DNA of 64,000 nucleotides from Arthrobacter stackebrandtii (GCF_017876675.1 NZ_JAGIOI010000001.1:1984001-2048000); one strand, 5' to 3'. Counted from the first letter of the stretch, positions 43,970 through 52,791 are shown. Notes: generated by a model from the sequence alone, not told the origin. A program made the numbers and translations.

Positions 43970-45682
43970 TCAGAGGCCGAGTTCGGCCAGGGCCGGCAGC
44001 CCGGCACGGACCAGTTCGCGGGCCTCCGCGGCGGAGGCTGCGGCGACGGCCCGGTCGGCCAGTGACCGCGCCTGCGCCGGGGTGACGGTGCGCAGCACGG
44101 CGGCCACGGCCGGCAGTGCGCGCGGCGTCATGGACAGTGAACTGACGCCCAGCCCGGCCAGCACGACGGCGAGGGCCGGGTCCGCGGCAGCCTCACCGCA
44201 CACTCCCACCGGCTTGGGCGAGGTGGTCTCGAGCGACCTCGAGTGCTTCACCTGGGACACGGCGCCCTCAACGGTTGCCTGGACCAGGGCCAGCACGGCC
44301 GGCTGCCAGGGGTCGTTCAGTGCGGCGAGCGGGCCCAGTTGCCGGTCGGCGGCCATGGTGTACTGCGTGAGGTCGTTGGTGCCGATGCTGGCAAACTCCA
44401 CGCGGTCCAGGATGTGGCGCGAACTCAGTGCCGCGGAGGGCACCTCAACCATGACGCCGGGGGTGCGCAGCCCGGCGGCCGTGCACAGGGCGGCAAAGTC
44501 GGCGGCCTCGGCAGGTGTGGAAATCATGGGGGCCATGACCCACACCTCGGCCGACGAGGAAGCGGCCGCGTCGGCGATGGCCGCCAGCTGCCGGGCCAGG
44601 ACTCCCGGGGTGGTCAGGTCGGTGCGGTAGCCGCGGACGCCCAGGGCGGGGTTGGGCTCGGTGGAATCGGTGAGGAACGGCAGCGGCTTGTCCGCCCCCG
44701 CGTCCAGGGTCCGGACAACAACCTTCTTGCCGGGGAATGCATCAAACACGCCCTTGTAGGCAGCCACCTGCTCGTCGTGGCTGGGCTCGCTGTCGTTGCC
44801 GAGGAAACAAAATTCGGTGCGCAGCAGTCCCACGCCCTGGGCGTTGGCGTCTGCCGCCTCTTGTGCGTCTTTCGCCCCGCCAACGTTGGCCAGCAGCGGC
44901 AGCAGTGTGCCGTCGGCCAGTTGGCCGCTGCCGTCAAAGGTGCTCAGCAGGGAGGACTTTTCCTGCCACTGGGCCACAGCGGCGTGTTCGGCCTGGCCGG
45001 GTTCGGTGCGCACCTCGCCGGCCGCGCCGTCGACAAAAATGGTGGAACCTTCGGCGATCCCGGCCACCCCTGCCGCGGCGACCACGGCGGGCAGGCCCAG
45101 GCTGCGGGCGATGATGGCCGTGTGGGACTGCGGCCCGCCGCCGGCGGTGACCAGGGCAATGACCTTGGCCGGGTCCAGGGTTGCTGTGTCGGCCGGCGCA
45201 AGGTCGTCCGCCACCAGGATGAACGGGTCGGCAGCATCAGGAATTTCCGGGGCGGGCACCCCGCGCAGTGCGGCCACGATCCGGGACCGCACGTCCAGGA
45301 CGTCGTGGGAGCGTTCGGCCATCATGCCGCCGAGGCCCTTCAGCATGGCGGCCACGGAGTCCCCGGCCTCCCAGACGGCCCGCTCGGGCGAGGCGCCGGC
45401 GTTGACGAGCTTGATGGCGGCCTTGATGAGCATGGGGTCGGTGGCCATCAGTGCCGTGGCACCAAGGACCTCCTTCCCGGCACCTTCGGCCCGTGCGGCA
45501 CGCTCCAGCAGCAATTCCTTCACTGTTGCCCCCGCGGACTTGATGGCAGCAGCGGCGGCCTCGGGCTCCGTCGAACTGTCCAATTTTTCACCCACCGGGG
45601 GTTCTGCCAGGGCGGGCGGCATGTGCCTGGCGGGGCCAATGACACGGCCGCGGAAGACGCCGACTCCAACAAAGTTCTGCAC
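43970..45682 (-). CDS. ptsI: PEP-protein phosphotransferase, PTS enzyme I
   Basis: Starts the PTS cascade by self-phosphorylation from PEP. From the GTG at 45680-45682 the protein is 570 residues, the usual EI length, with active H187 in GGGPQSHTAIIA (His189 in E. coli). I prefer this start because GAAGGAG lies six bases before it, inside the longer frame opened by an ATG at 45703. The C-terminal PEP-binding barrel shows EFCFLGND and a late GVCGEAAADP with the active cysteine. It also probably phosphorylates DhaM's HPr domain. Confidence 0.94.
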   Translation of the reverse strand: MQNFVGVGVFRGRVIGPARHMPPALAEPPVGEKLDSSTEPEAAAAAIKSAGATVKELLLERAARAEGAGKEVLGATALMATDPMLIKAAIKLVNAGASPERAVWEAGDSVAAMLKGLGGMMAERSHDVLDVRSRIVAALRGVPAPEIPDAADPFILVADDLAPADTATLDPAKVIALVTAGGGPQSHTAIIARSLGLPAVVAAAGVAGIAEGSTIFVDGAAGEVRTEPGQAEHAAVAQWQEKSSLLSTFDGSGQLADGTLLPLLANVGGAKDAQEAADANAQGVGLLRTEFCFLGNDSEPSHDEQVAAYKGVFDAFPGKKVVVRTLDAGADKPLPFLTDSTEPNPALGVRGYRTDLTTPGVLARQLAAIADAAASSSAEVWVMAPMISTPAEAADFAALCTAAGLRTPGVMVEVPSAALSSRHILDRVEFASIGTNDLTQYTMAADRQLGPLAALNDPWQPAVLALVQATVEGAVSQVKHSRSLETTSPKPVGVCGEAAADPALAVVLAGLGVSSLSMTPRALPAVAAVLRTVTPAQARSLADRAVAAASAAEARELVRAGLPALAELGL

Positions 45683-45712
45683 GGGTGCTCCTTCGAGATT
45701 CATGGTGCGGGC

Positions 45713-47788
45713 CTAGGCGGCCTGGCTGGCAAGCTGCGTTGCTGCAAGGGTATCAACGGGCTTGCGCACGGCCCAGCGTTTCAGCGCCACCACGGCGAGT
45801 GCGGCGACCACGGTGCCGACCACGATGGAGATCGCGAACATGGCCAGGTTGCCGATGGCGAAGAAGACGAAGAATCCGCCGTGGGGGGCCTGTGAGGTGA
45901 CATGGAAGGCCATGGTCAGCGCACCGGTGACGGCACCGCCCAGCATGGAGGCGGGGATGACGCGGAGGGGATCGGCCGCCGCGAACGGGATGGCACCTTC
46001 CGAGATGAACGATGCGCCGAGCAGCCAGGCGGCCTTGCCGTTTTCGCGCTCGGCGAGGGAGAAGCGCTTCTTGTCCAGGACCGTGGCCAGGGCCATGGCG
46101 AGCGGCGGAACCATGCCGGCCGCCATGACGGTGGCCATGATTTCCCACGGGGCCTGGTTGGCAATGCTGCCGGCGCCCAGGCCGGCAACGGCGAAGGCGT
46201 ACGCCACCTTGTTGACAGGGCCGCCCAGGTCGAAGCACATCATGAGGCCAAGGATGATTCCCAGCACGACGGCGGACGTGCCGGTCATGCCGGTGAGCCA
46301 GTTGTTCAGGCCGTCGGAAAGCGAGGCGATGGGTGCACCCAGGAAGAGGAGCATGGCACCCGAGGCGATGATGGAGCCCAGCAGCGGGATGATCACCACG
46401 GGCATGAGGCCGCGGAGCCAGCGGGGCACCTTCCAGCTGCCGATCCAGTAGGCAGCGAGGCCGGCAAGGATGCCGCCCACCAGGCCGCCGAGGAAGCCCG
46501 CGCCCATGAACACGGCGATGGATCCGGCCGTGAAGCCTGGGGCGATGCCGGGGCGGTCAGCAATGCCGAAGGCAATGTAGCCTGCCAGCGCCGGGACTAG
46601 GAACGCCATGGACAGGGAGCCGATCTTGAACGCCACGGCGCCAAGGTAGGCGCCGAGCGGGCCCCAGGCCTGCGGCGGGAAGTCCGTGGGCAGGTTGGTC
46701 AGGCTGTTGCCGGTGAGGATCTTGTCCGCGAAATCGGGGATCTGGAAGCCGCCCAGCAGGAAGCCCAGTGCGATCAGCAGACCGCCACCGGCCACAAACG
46801 GGATCATGTAGCTGACGCCTGTCAGCAGCACCTTCTTGACCTTGGCGCCCAGGCTTTCGCTGGAGGATTCGGCATTCTGGTCTGCTGCTTCCTCCGCGCC
46901 AAAGTGCGGCACGCGGTGTGCGTTGGGGTTCTCGGATGCCGCAACGGCCTCCTGGACCATCTTGGTCGGCTCATCGATGCCACGCTTGACGGGGGAGCTG
47001 ACCAGCGGCTTGCCGGCAAAGCGCTCCTTGCCGCGCACATCGACGTCGACGGCGAAGATGACGGCGTCGGCTGCGGCAATCACGGCCGGGTCCAGCGGCG
47101 TCACCGCGCCGGATCCCTGCGTCTCGACCTGCAGGTCCACGCCGGCCTCCGCCGCAGCGGCCACGAGTGAATCGGCGGCCATGTACGTGTGTGCGATTCC
47201 GGTTGGGCACGCCGTCACGGCAACAATGCGCTTGCGGCGGGGTGCGGGTTCCTGCGGGGCCGGGCTGGTTTCGCCAGCTCCGGCGGCCGCAGTCGTCTGC
47301 GCCGCCGCTGCGGTTTTCTCCGTGGCCGGCTTTGGCTTGTCTGCGAGGGCTGCCGCAACCAGTTCAACAATCTCACTGGGGGTTGATGCCGCGCGCAGGG
47401 CCGCCGTGAAGTCCTTCTTGATGAGGGAGCGGGCCAGCTTGGAGAGCAGTTTCAGGTGTTCGTTGTCGGCGCCTGCGGGGGCGGCGATGAAGAAGATGAT
47501 GTCCGCGGGGCCGTCCTTGGCGCCGAAGTCGACTGCCGGGTTGAGCCGGGCCATGGCGAGGGTCGGTTCCAGAACCGCCTCGGACCGGCAGTGGGGGATG
47601 GCGATGCCGCCGGGGACGCCGGTGGCGGTCTTCTGTTCGCGTGCCAGGGCGTCGGCGAACAGGCCCTCCAGGCCTGAGGCGCGGCCGGTGCCGGCGATCA
47701 GCTCGGCAAGTTTGCGAATGACCGAGGTGGTGTCTGAGCCGAGATTGGCGTCAAGGAGCACCAGGTCGTCGTTGATGAGTGTAGTCAT
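45713..47788 (-). CDS. fruA: Fructose PTS transporter FruA (EIIA-EIIB-EIIC)
   Basis: Imports fructose and phosphorylates it to fructose 1-phosphate. The 691-residue protein has the three fused domains in order: EIIA with H66 in GIAIPHCRSE, an Ala/Pro/Thr-rich linker (about 150-185), EIIB with C194 in TACPTGIAHTYMAA, and the membrane EIIC domain (about 330-690) with some nine helices. It starts one base after the fruK stop and leads into ptsI, one operon with fruR-fruK. Confidence 0.95.
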   Translation of the reverse strand: MTTLINDDLVLLDANLGSDTTSVIRKLAELIAGTGRASGLEGLFADALAREQKTATGVPGGIAIPHCRSEAVLEPTLAMARLNPAVDFGAKDGPADIIFFIAAPAGADNEHLKLLSKLARSLIKKDFTAALRAASTPSEIVELVAAALADKPKPATEKTAAAAQTTAAAGAGETSPAPQEPAPRRKRIVAVTACPTGIAHTYMAADSLVAAAAEAGVDLQVETQGSGAVTPLDPAVIAAADAVIFAVDVDVRGKERFAGKPLVSSPVKRGIDEPTKMVQEAVAASENPNAHRVPHFGAEEAADQNAESSSESLGAKVKKVLLTGVSYMIPFVAGGGLLIALGFLLGGFQIPDFADKILTGNSLTNLPTDFPPQAWGPLGAYLGAVAFKIGSLSMAFLVPALAGYIAFGIADRPGIAPGFTAGSIAVFMGAGFLGGLVGGILAGLAAYWIGSWKVPRWLRGLMPVVIIPLLGSIIASGAMLLFLGAPIASLSDGLNNWLTGMTGTSAVVLGIILGLMMCFDLGGPVNKVAYAFAVAGLGAGSIANQAPWEIMATVMAAGMVPPLAMALATVLDKKRFSLAERENGKAAWLLGASFISEGAIPFAAADPLRVIPASMLGGAVTGALTMAFHVTSQAPHGGFFVFFAIGNLAMFAISIVVGTVVAALAVVALKRWAVRKPVDTLAATQLASQAA

Positions 47789-47789
47789 G

Positions 47790-48752
47790 TCAGTTCTCTT
47801 CGGCAGGGGCCAGGACCGTCACGGTGACGGAGGCGGGGTTGGTTTGTTCAAGGGAGGGAACCATGGTTCCCGGGAGGGAAGCGGCGGCCGCCCCATGGGC
47901 CGTTGCTTGCTGAAGGCAGGCTGCGGGGGAGTCCCCGCGGAGCGTTGCCAGCAGATATCCGGCCAGGGCGGAGTCGCCCGCGCCGACAGTGCTTTTTGCC
48001 TTGATGGCCGGGCCTCGGCCGTGCCAGCTGCCGCCGGCCGTGACCAGTGCCGCGCCCTTGGATCCGAGGGTGGCCAGCACTGCGCCAACACCGTTGCGGA
48101 CCAGGTCTCCGGCAGCTGCTGCCGCCGCGGCGGGATCCGCCTCAAGCTCCTGTCCGGTGGCAGTGCCGGTCAGTTCGGCCAGCTCCTCGCCGTTGGGCTT
48201 GATCAGGTCCGGGGCCGCGCGCAGGCACTCACGCAGCGGCGCACCCGAGGAATCAACCGCGATCTGCGGCGCCCGGGAACCGTGGGCGGCCCGGACAGCG
48301 TCGATGACGGAAGCGTAGAAGTCATCCGGTGTCCCCGGCGGAAGCGAGCCGGCCAGCACAAGCCAGGCAGCGCCGTCGGACTTCTCCACCGTGAGCGCCA
48401 GGAGCTCCGCCAGCTGCGAGGGGGCGAGCGCGGGGCCGGGCTCGTTGACCTTGGTGGTGGTGCCGTCGGGCTCCGTGATGGCGACATTGCTGCGCAGGGC
48501 CGCGCCGATCGGCATGGCCAGGTGCGGGATGTCCTCGAGTTCCAGGGCGCGGACGACGGCGTCATCGGCGTCCCCGGGGAGCAGTGCCAGGGCGTCAATC
48601 CCGGATGCGGAGAGGGCGCGGACGATGTTCACGCCCTTGCCGCCGGGATGCTGGGAGGCATGCGTTGCGCGCTGGACTTCGCCGCGTTGCAGGGCGGAGG
48701 CCAGCTCAATGGTGCGGTCCAGGCTGGGATTGGGGGTCAGGGTGATGATCAT
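47790..48752 (-). CDS. fruK: 1-phosphofructokinase FruK
   Basis: Converts fructose 1-phosphate into fructose 1,6-bisphosphate. The 320-residue PfkB-family protein begins IITLTPNPSLDRTIEL, has HPGGKGVNIVRALSASG (about residues 36-52) and the ATP/anion-hole signature VGAGDSALAGYL near residue 252. It overlaps the fruR end by four bases and abuts fruA, so the three genes form one transcript. Confidence 0.95.
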   Translation of the reverse strand: MIITLTPNPSLDRTIELASALQRGEVQRATHASQHPGGKGVNIVRALSASGIDALALLPGDADDAVVRALELEDIPHLAMPIGAALRSNVAITEPDGTTTKVNEPGPALAPSQLAELLALTVEKSDGAAWLVLAGSLPPGTPDDFYASVIDAVRAAHGSRAPQIAVDSSGAPLRECLRAAPDLIKPNGEELAELTGTATGQELEADPAAAAAAAGDLVRNGVGAVLATLGSKGAALVTAGGSWHGRGPAIKAKSTVGAGDSALAGYLLATLRGDSPAACLQQATAHGAAAASLPGTMVPSLEQTNPASVTVTVLAPAEEN

Positions 48753-49537
48753 GCGATCACGACCTCTACGCCGGCCGCGGCCAGGGCGGCGGCGAGCTCC
48801 CGGTCCGGCTCGGCGGTGGTGATGAGGGTGTCGATCTGTTCCAGCGTGGCGAAGCGGACCAGTGTTTCGGTGCCGAGCTTGGAGGCGTCGGCCAGGACCA
48901 CCACCTGGCGGGCGGCCCTGACCATGGCGGTCTTGGTCGCGGCCTCGACGGGGTCGGGGGTGCTCAGGCCGAAATCTGCGTGGATGCCGTTGGTGCCGAT
49001 GAAGGCGATGTCCGGGCGGAGTGCGCCGAGCTGTTCGGTGGCGCGGGCTCCGACGACGGCGCTGGTCAGGCCGCGGACCCGGCCGCCGACGATGTCCAGC
49101 AGAAGGCTCGGGTTGGTGCTCAGCGAGGCTGCCGTGGGGAGGGAATTGGTGATGACGAGCAGTTCGTCGCCGGTGTTGGCGGGGGTCCAGCCGGTGAGGC
49201 GTTCGGCCAGTGCGGCGGTGGTGGTGCCCGAGTCCAGGAGGACAGACGCGGTGGGCGCATGGGGGATGAGGGCCATGGCGGCTGCGGCGATCCGCTGCTT
49301 TTCGTCCAGGCGCTGCGTTTGGCGTTCGCTCAGGCTCAGCTCCGAGCGGGTCAGCCGGTCCGTGCCGACGGCACCGCCGTGGACGCGGCGCAGCTGGCCG
49401 GCCTCCTCGAGCGTGGCGAGGTCGCGGCGCACGGTTTCCTGGGTGATGGAAAACAGCCCCGCCAGCTCATTGACGCCGACCCTGCCCTGGGCGCTGACGA
49501 GATCGGCGATTCTCTGGTGCCGTTCCTCCGCAAACAT
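48749..49537 (-). CDS. fruR: DeoR-family regulator of the fructose operon
   Basis: A 262-residue DeoR-type repressor: N-terminal winged helix (ERHQRIADLV, SITQETVRRDLATLEEAGQLRRVHGG, about residues 5-57) and a C-terminal sugar-phosphate sensor (DSGTTTAAL, FIGTNGI). I chose ATG 49535-49537, preceded by GGAAGGAAAACC; the frame opened at 49600 adds an unlikely extension. Fructose 1-phosphate is the usual inducer in this family. Candidate operators overlap the promoter at 49640-49692. Confidence 0.93.
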   Translation of the reverse strand: MFAEERHQRIADLVSAQGRVGVNELAGLFSITQETVRRDLATLEEAGQLRRVHGGAVGTDRLTRSELSLSERQTQRLDEKQRIAAAAMALIPHAPTASVLLDSGTTTAALAERLTGWTPANTGDELLVITNSLPTAASLSTNPSLLLDIVGGRVRGLTSAVVGARATEQLGALRPDIAFIGTNGIHADFGLSTPDPVEAATKTAMVRAARQVVVLADASKLGTETLVRFATLEQIDTLITTAEPDRELAAALAAAGVEVVIA

Positions 49538-49639
49538 GGTTTTCCTTCCGGTGGCGGCACCCGCCTGGTTGGTGGGGGCCTTTCCCGAGATGCCGGCCAC
49601 GTGCTCGTGACGGGCATCACAGGATGTTGTTTCAGATGA

Positions 49640-49692
49640 CTTTATCTGTGTTTATCTTTGAATGTCAAGATGAAACCCACATAAACGCAGAT
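49640..49692 (-). promoter_or_regulatory. fru promoter with overlapping operator repeats
   Basis: On the minus strand TTGACA (49663-49668) precedes TAAAGT (49639-49644) by 18 bp. The region carries a direct repeat GATAAA (10-bp step; TTTATC at 49641 and 49651) and an inverted repeat ATCTGTGTTTAT (49644-49655) with ATAAACGCAGAT (49681-49692, 11 of 12). DeoR-type binding here would block the promoter. Confidence 0.75.
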
Positions 49693-49765
49693 TGAATGCC
49701 CTGGCCGCCGTGAACCGGGCGGTCGGGCCGGCGGGATGCGCAGCCCCGGCGCCGGGCCCGCCCGG

Positions 49766-49771
49766 TAGTCT
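49766..49771 (+). promoter_or_regulatory. -10 box TAGTCT, leaderless start
   Basis: TAGTCT ends six bases before the ATG at 49778. Confidence 0.55.
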
Positions 49772-49777
49772 GGCCCC

Positions 49778-50419
49778 ATGGAAACTGTTGCGTGGTCGTG
49801 CCCGGAGAACGAACGCGCCGGCAGGCCGCTGCTGCTCATGCTCCACGGCTACGGCTCGGATGAAACCCGGATGAGCGCCCTGTTCAAGGACATGCCGCGG
49901 GGGTTCGTGTGCGCGGCGCCCCGCGCTCCAGTGGACATCTCGGGGGACTTTGGCTGGTTCCTGCTGGATTACTTCCTGGCCAACGACTTCGCCGAAGTGG
50001 TCGCCGCTGCCACGACAGTGCTTGCCTGGCTGGACACCACCATGGCAAAGCACCAGTTCAGCTCCGTCTCCGTCCTTGGTTTCTCGCAAGGCATGGCCAT
50101 GGCCACCACGCTGATCCGCCTGCGCCCGGAGATGTTTGCCGCGGGCGTCGGGCTGTCCGGCTTCGCCCTGCAAAACAATCTCCTCGGGGCCCTGGAACCA
50201 CTGGATCGCAAGATCCCGTTCTACTGGGCCCGCGACACCGCAGACCTGGTCATCAACCCCGACGCCATCGAGTTCACCGCTGACTGGCTGGCCGCCAACA
50301 CAGACCTACAGCAGGGCCGCTACGAGGGCATGGGGCACAACTTCAGCCCCGGCGAAATGACCGACGTGGCATCGTTCCTGACCGCCAACGTGCCGGGCTC
50401 CTTCGTGCCGCGCGGGTAG
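49778..50419 (+). CDS. Alpha/beta hydrolase, carboxylesterase/phospholipase type
   Basis: A 213-residue esterase-like enzyme. LLMLHGYGSDE gives the oxyanion-hole HG motif (about 20-28), GFSQGM holds the nucleophile S103, and D (about residue 164) and H (YEGMGHNFSPGE, near 187) complete a triad. It resembles bacterial carboxylesterase/lysophospholipase-like proteins acting on small esters. Probably leaderless. It is followed after nine bases by a small gene with a very strong SD. Confidence 0.86.
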   Translation: METVAWSCPENERAGRPLLLMLHGYGSDETRMSALFKDMPRGFVCAAPRAPVDISGDFGWFLLDYFLANDFAEVVAAATTVLAWLDTTMAKHQFSSVSVLGFSQGMAMATTLIRLRPEMFAAGVGLSGFALQNNLLGALEPLDRKIPFYWARDTADLVINPDAIEFTADWLAANTDLQQGRYEGMGHNFSPGEMTDVASFLTANVPGSFVPRG

Positions 50420-50428
50420 GAGGAGGAA

Positions 50429-50662
50429 ATGGCGGGCCAGGCCGGCGGCTTCGAATTCACCACGGCGCACAACGGCGAGGTGTCCATCACCCACCACGGG
50501 CACCACGCAGCGACCCTGCGCGGCAGTGCGGCCCGGAAGTTCCTTGCGGACGTCGAGACTGCCGACGCCCAGGCCCTCATGGCCCGAGTGACCGGCAACT
50601 ACCGCCGCGGCAATGAGCGCACGGCCAAAAACCACCCGCGCAATGCGGGCCGGCGCCGCTGA
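50429..50662 (+). CDS. Small basic protein of unknown function, 77 residues
   Basis: The ATG at 50429 follows AGGAGGAGGAA, one of the strongest SD sequences in the window, so the gene is very probably real. The product has a beta-like start (FEFTTAHNGEVSITHHGHHAATLRG), histidine-rich, then a helix and a strongly basic end (RRGNERTAKNHPRNAGRRR), which suggests nucleic-acid binding. No family recognised. It lies nine bases after the hydrolase gene and is probably co-transcribed. Confidence 0.7.
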   Translation: MAGQAGGFEFTTAHNGEVSITHHGHHAATLRGSAARKFLADVETADAQALMARVTGNYRRGNERTAKNHPRNAGRRR

Positions 50663-50800
50663 ACCAGGCCCGAAAGCACCGTCCTGAATGCGCCGTCCCA
50701 AAAGCACCCCAACGGCGCCGGCGATTCAACCAAAAGGTTGATGGCCGCCGTCGTGCGCGTCCTTATGCTGGAGACACAGCCAACTAGCAAAGGACACCCC

Positions 50801-51250
50801 ATGAAGAAGCTCTTTTATTCGTCGTTCGCCTACATGGTCATCGGCGTGCTCTCCGGCCTGTTTTACCGCGAGTACACCAAGGGGAAGGACTTCACCGGCT
50901 TCACGCAGCTCTCGGTGGTCCATACACACCTGCTGACGCTCGGCTTCATTGTGCTGCTGATTGTGTTGATCCTGGAGAAGCTGTTCACGCTGAGCAAGTC
51001 GCGCCTGTTCAACTGGTTCTTCTGGACGTACAACGCCGGCCTCATCCTCACCGCCGCCATGATGGTGGTCCACGGCATGCTGCAGGTCCAGGGCGCCACC
51101 GACGTTTCCGCCGCTATCCCCGGCATCGCGGGCCTCGGCCACATCCTGCTCTCCGTCGCGATGGTGCTGCTGTTCCTGGCCCTGCGCACCCGCCTGTTTG
51201 GTGCCGCCGTGAAGCACGACGCCGAAACCTCCTCAGCGCTCGCAGGCTGA
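50801..51250 (+). CDS. DUF2871 family membrane protein
   Basis: A 149-residue protein with four membrane helices (about residues 5-22, 40-60, 72-95 and 115-135), starting MKKLFYSSFAYMVIGVLSGL and holding FYREYTKGKDFTGF and VVHTHLLTLGF, all typical of DUF2871. The histidines in HTH and VVHGM invite a metal or haem guess, as in related NnrS-like bundles, but this is unproven. AAAGGAC lies before the ATG. A longer frame from 50738 is rejected. Confidence 0.85.
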   Translation: MKKLFYSSFAYMVIGVLSGLFYREYTKGKDFTGFTQLSVVHTHLLTLGFIVLLIVLILEKLFTLSKSRLFNWFFWTYNAGLILTAAMMVVHGMLQVQGATDVSAAIPGIAGLGHILLSVAMVLLFLALRTRLFGAAVKHDAETSSALAG

Positions 51251-51321
51251 GGCCCGCACGGGGCCGGGTTGGGCCGCCAGCCGCCCGACGCTTGAGGGCG
51301 GTGGCGGTTTGCGGAAAGACC

Positions 51322-51408
51322 GTGCTGTTCTGCGCAGAGTTTGGCGCCGGCATGACGCACAACACTGTTCTGCGTCACACCGGCCGCTAACTTTGCGCAG
51401 AACAGCAC
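51322..51408. repeat. 87-bp imperfect palindrome A
   Basis: Arms 51322-51350 and 51380-51408 match at 25 of 29 positions; the outer 15 bp (GTGCTGTTCTGCGCA) are perfect. An inner TGACGCA (51353-51359) pairs with TGCGTCA (51371-51377). CTGTTCTGCG occurs twice in it (51325 and 51365). Confidence 0.88.
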
Positions 51409-51487
51409 GCTGGCCCCGGCGTTTCTGCCGCGAGTGGTTCTGCATGGGCTGTGCAGCCCGGATGTGCCCGCCCCGGAAGGCAGGTTC

Positions 51488-51574
51488 CACCACTCCTGCG
51501 TGCCATTGAACCTGAATGGTGCGCAACGGCGGCGGGTGCGCACCATTCAGAATTAACCACGCGCGGGAGTGGTG
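51488..51574. repeat. 87-bp imperfect palindrome B
   Basis: CACCACTCC (51488-51496) pairs with GGAGTGGTG (51566-51574), and CTGAATGGTGCGCA (51512-51525) pairs perfectly with 51537-51550, with near-matching bases between. The sequence differs from palindrome A, but the total length is the same. Confidence 0.88.
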
Positions 51575-51810
51575 AAACTGGACGGTGCCGGGCCCACCCA
51601 AGACGAGTTGGCCGGCGTCGGGCAAGAAAATCAGGGAACTGCGTCCCAAGCCGCGCAAGGCCAGTGCAAGGTCCGCGGCCAAGGCATGTCACCCCGCGCA
51701 AATTTGGCGGACCACCATGTGCCGGACACTGCCGTCGGGCCTGGCAAGAATATGGGGTGGCGCACAGGAAACGCCGATACGCTTGGGGAAGATCGACGGC
51801 AGGGGAGTCA

Positions 51811-52752
51811 ATGGCAGGCAGTGAATTGAAAAAAGTGGACAAGAAGTCCGGCTTTGCCAAGGGCAAGGTGAATCCGGCGGTGGAAATGGCGGCCGGCGCG
51901 GCGTTTGACGCCAAGGGGAATCCCACGCCCGCGGTCCACGGCATGCTGCTGCGGGCCGTTGAGGTGCAGCGCCCGCTTGTCCTGGCCAACCTGCGCAGGC
52001 TGCGGCGGCGCCACCCCAACGCCACAGCCTTTGAGCTGAGCCAGCGGCTGGAACGCGATTTCCTCAACGCCGTCAGCAGCGGCGGTGCTGCGATTGGCGC
52101 CACGGCCATCGTCCCGGGTGTGGGAACGGTCGCTGCACTGTCCATCTCGGCTGCGGCGACGGTCGTCTTCCTGGAGGCCACGGCGCTGTACGCCCAGTCC
52201 GTCGCGGAGTTGCACGGCTTCCGGCTGGCCGATCCGGAGCTGGCCCAGGTCACTGTCATGGCGATCATTCTTGGCGACGAGGGCCTGTCGCTGCTGGCCG
52301 GCCTCACCGGCCAGGCCCTCGGCAAAGGCAAGACGCCCATGCAGGCCTGGGGGAAAACGGTCAGCAAAAGCGTGCCGCTTTCCGCCATCAAGGGCATCGT
52401 GGCACCCATGCAAAAGAGGTTCCTGCGGAAAATGGCTGTCAAGGGCAGCGCCTCGATTGTTGGCAAGGCGCTGCCGTTCGGCATCGGTGCGGCGGTGGGC
52501 GGCGTGGGCAACTACATGATGGGGCGTGCCGTGGTGAATTCGGCCCTGCACGCCTTTGGCCCGGCGCCACTGGAAATCCCGCGCGGGCTGCTTGCCGAGC
52601 TGGACGCGCCGAAGCCTTTGAAGCCACCAAAGCCGGCCAAGGCGATCAATCCCGGCAAGGCGCCGAAACCCGCGAAGGCCCAGAAGGCGGCCAAGCCGGG
52701 GAAAACACCCAAACAGCCCAAATTCAGGGCCCCGAAACTGCCTGGGAGGTAG
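51811..52752 (+). CDS. Large helical protein with Lys/Pro/Ala-rich tail, unknown function
   Basis: A 313-residue protein: a basic start (ELKKVDKKSG), then helices and a Gly/Ala-rich hydrophobic centre (AAIGATAIVPGVGTVAALSISAAATVVFLEATAL, about residues 91-124) and another near 225-245, possibly membrane-inserting. The last 60 residues are a repetitive K-P-A tail (KPLKPPKPAKA...) likely to be disordered and positively charged. The centre faintly resembles EcsC-type proteins; I cannot assign it. GGGGAG lies four bases before the ATG. Confidence 0.65.
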   Translation: MAGSELKKVDKKSGFAKGKVNPAVEMAAGAAFDAKGNPTPAVHGMLLRAVEVQRPLVLANLRRLRRRHPNATAFELSQRLERDFLNAVSSGGAAIGATAIVPGVGTVAALSISAAATVVFLEATALYAQSVAELHGFRLADPELAQVTVMAIILGDEGLSLLAGLTGQALGKGKTPMQAWGKTVSKSVPLSAIKGIVAPMQKRFLRKMAVKGSASIVGKALPFGIGAAVGGVGNYMMGRAVVNSALHAFGPAPLEIPRGLLAELDAPKPLKPPKPAKAINPGKAPKPAKAQKAAKPGKTPKQPKFRAPKLPGR

Positions 52753-52757
52753 TAGTT

Positions 52758-52791
52758 AAGATTGGACGCCGGTGGGCGGGCCTCCAATCTT
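52758..52791. terminator. Hairpin between convergent genes
   Basis: AAGATTGGA (52758-52766) pairs with TCCAATCTT (52783-52791), between the unknown gene and the convergent DUF445 gene. No clear T-run. Confidence 0.55.

Larger units (their letters stand above)
51251..51810. other. 560-bp gene-free stretch holding two 87-bp palindromes
   Basis: No convincing gene is seen on either strand. It is dominated by two large inverted repeats (51322-51408 and 51488-51574), with a third, smaller one around TGCATGGGCTGTGCAGCC at 51441-51458. Confidence 0.7.

Noticed and set aside
45683-45703. ATG start of enzyme I at 45703
   Set aside because: An SD (GAAGGAG) lies between it and the GTG at 45682, which gives the normal EI length and His position.
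46836-49610. 924-residue frame opposite fruA-fruK-fruR
   Set aside because: Crosses three well-supported genes on the other strand; low-complexity Ser/Arg/Ala composition.
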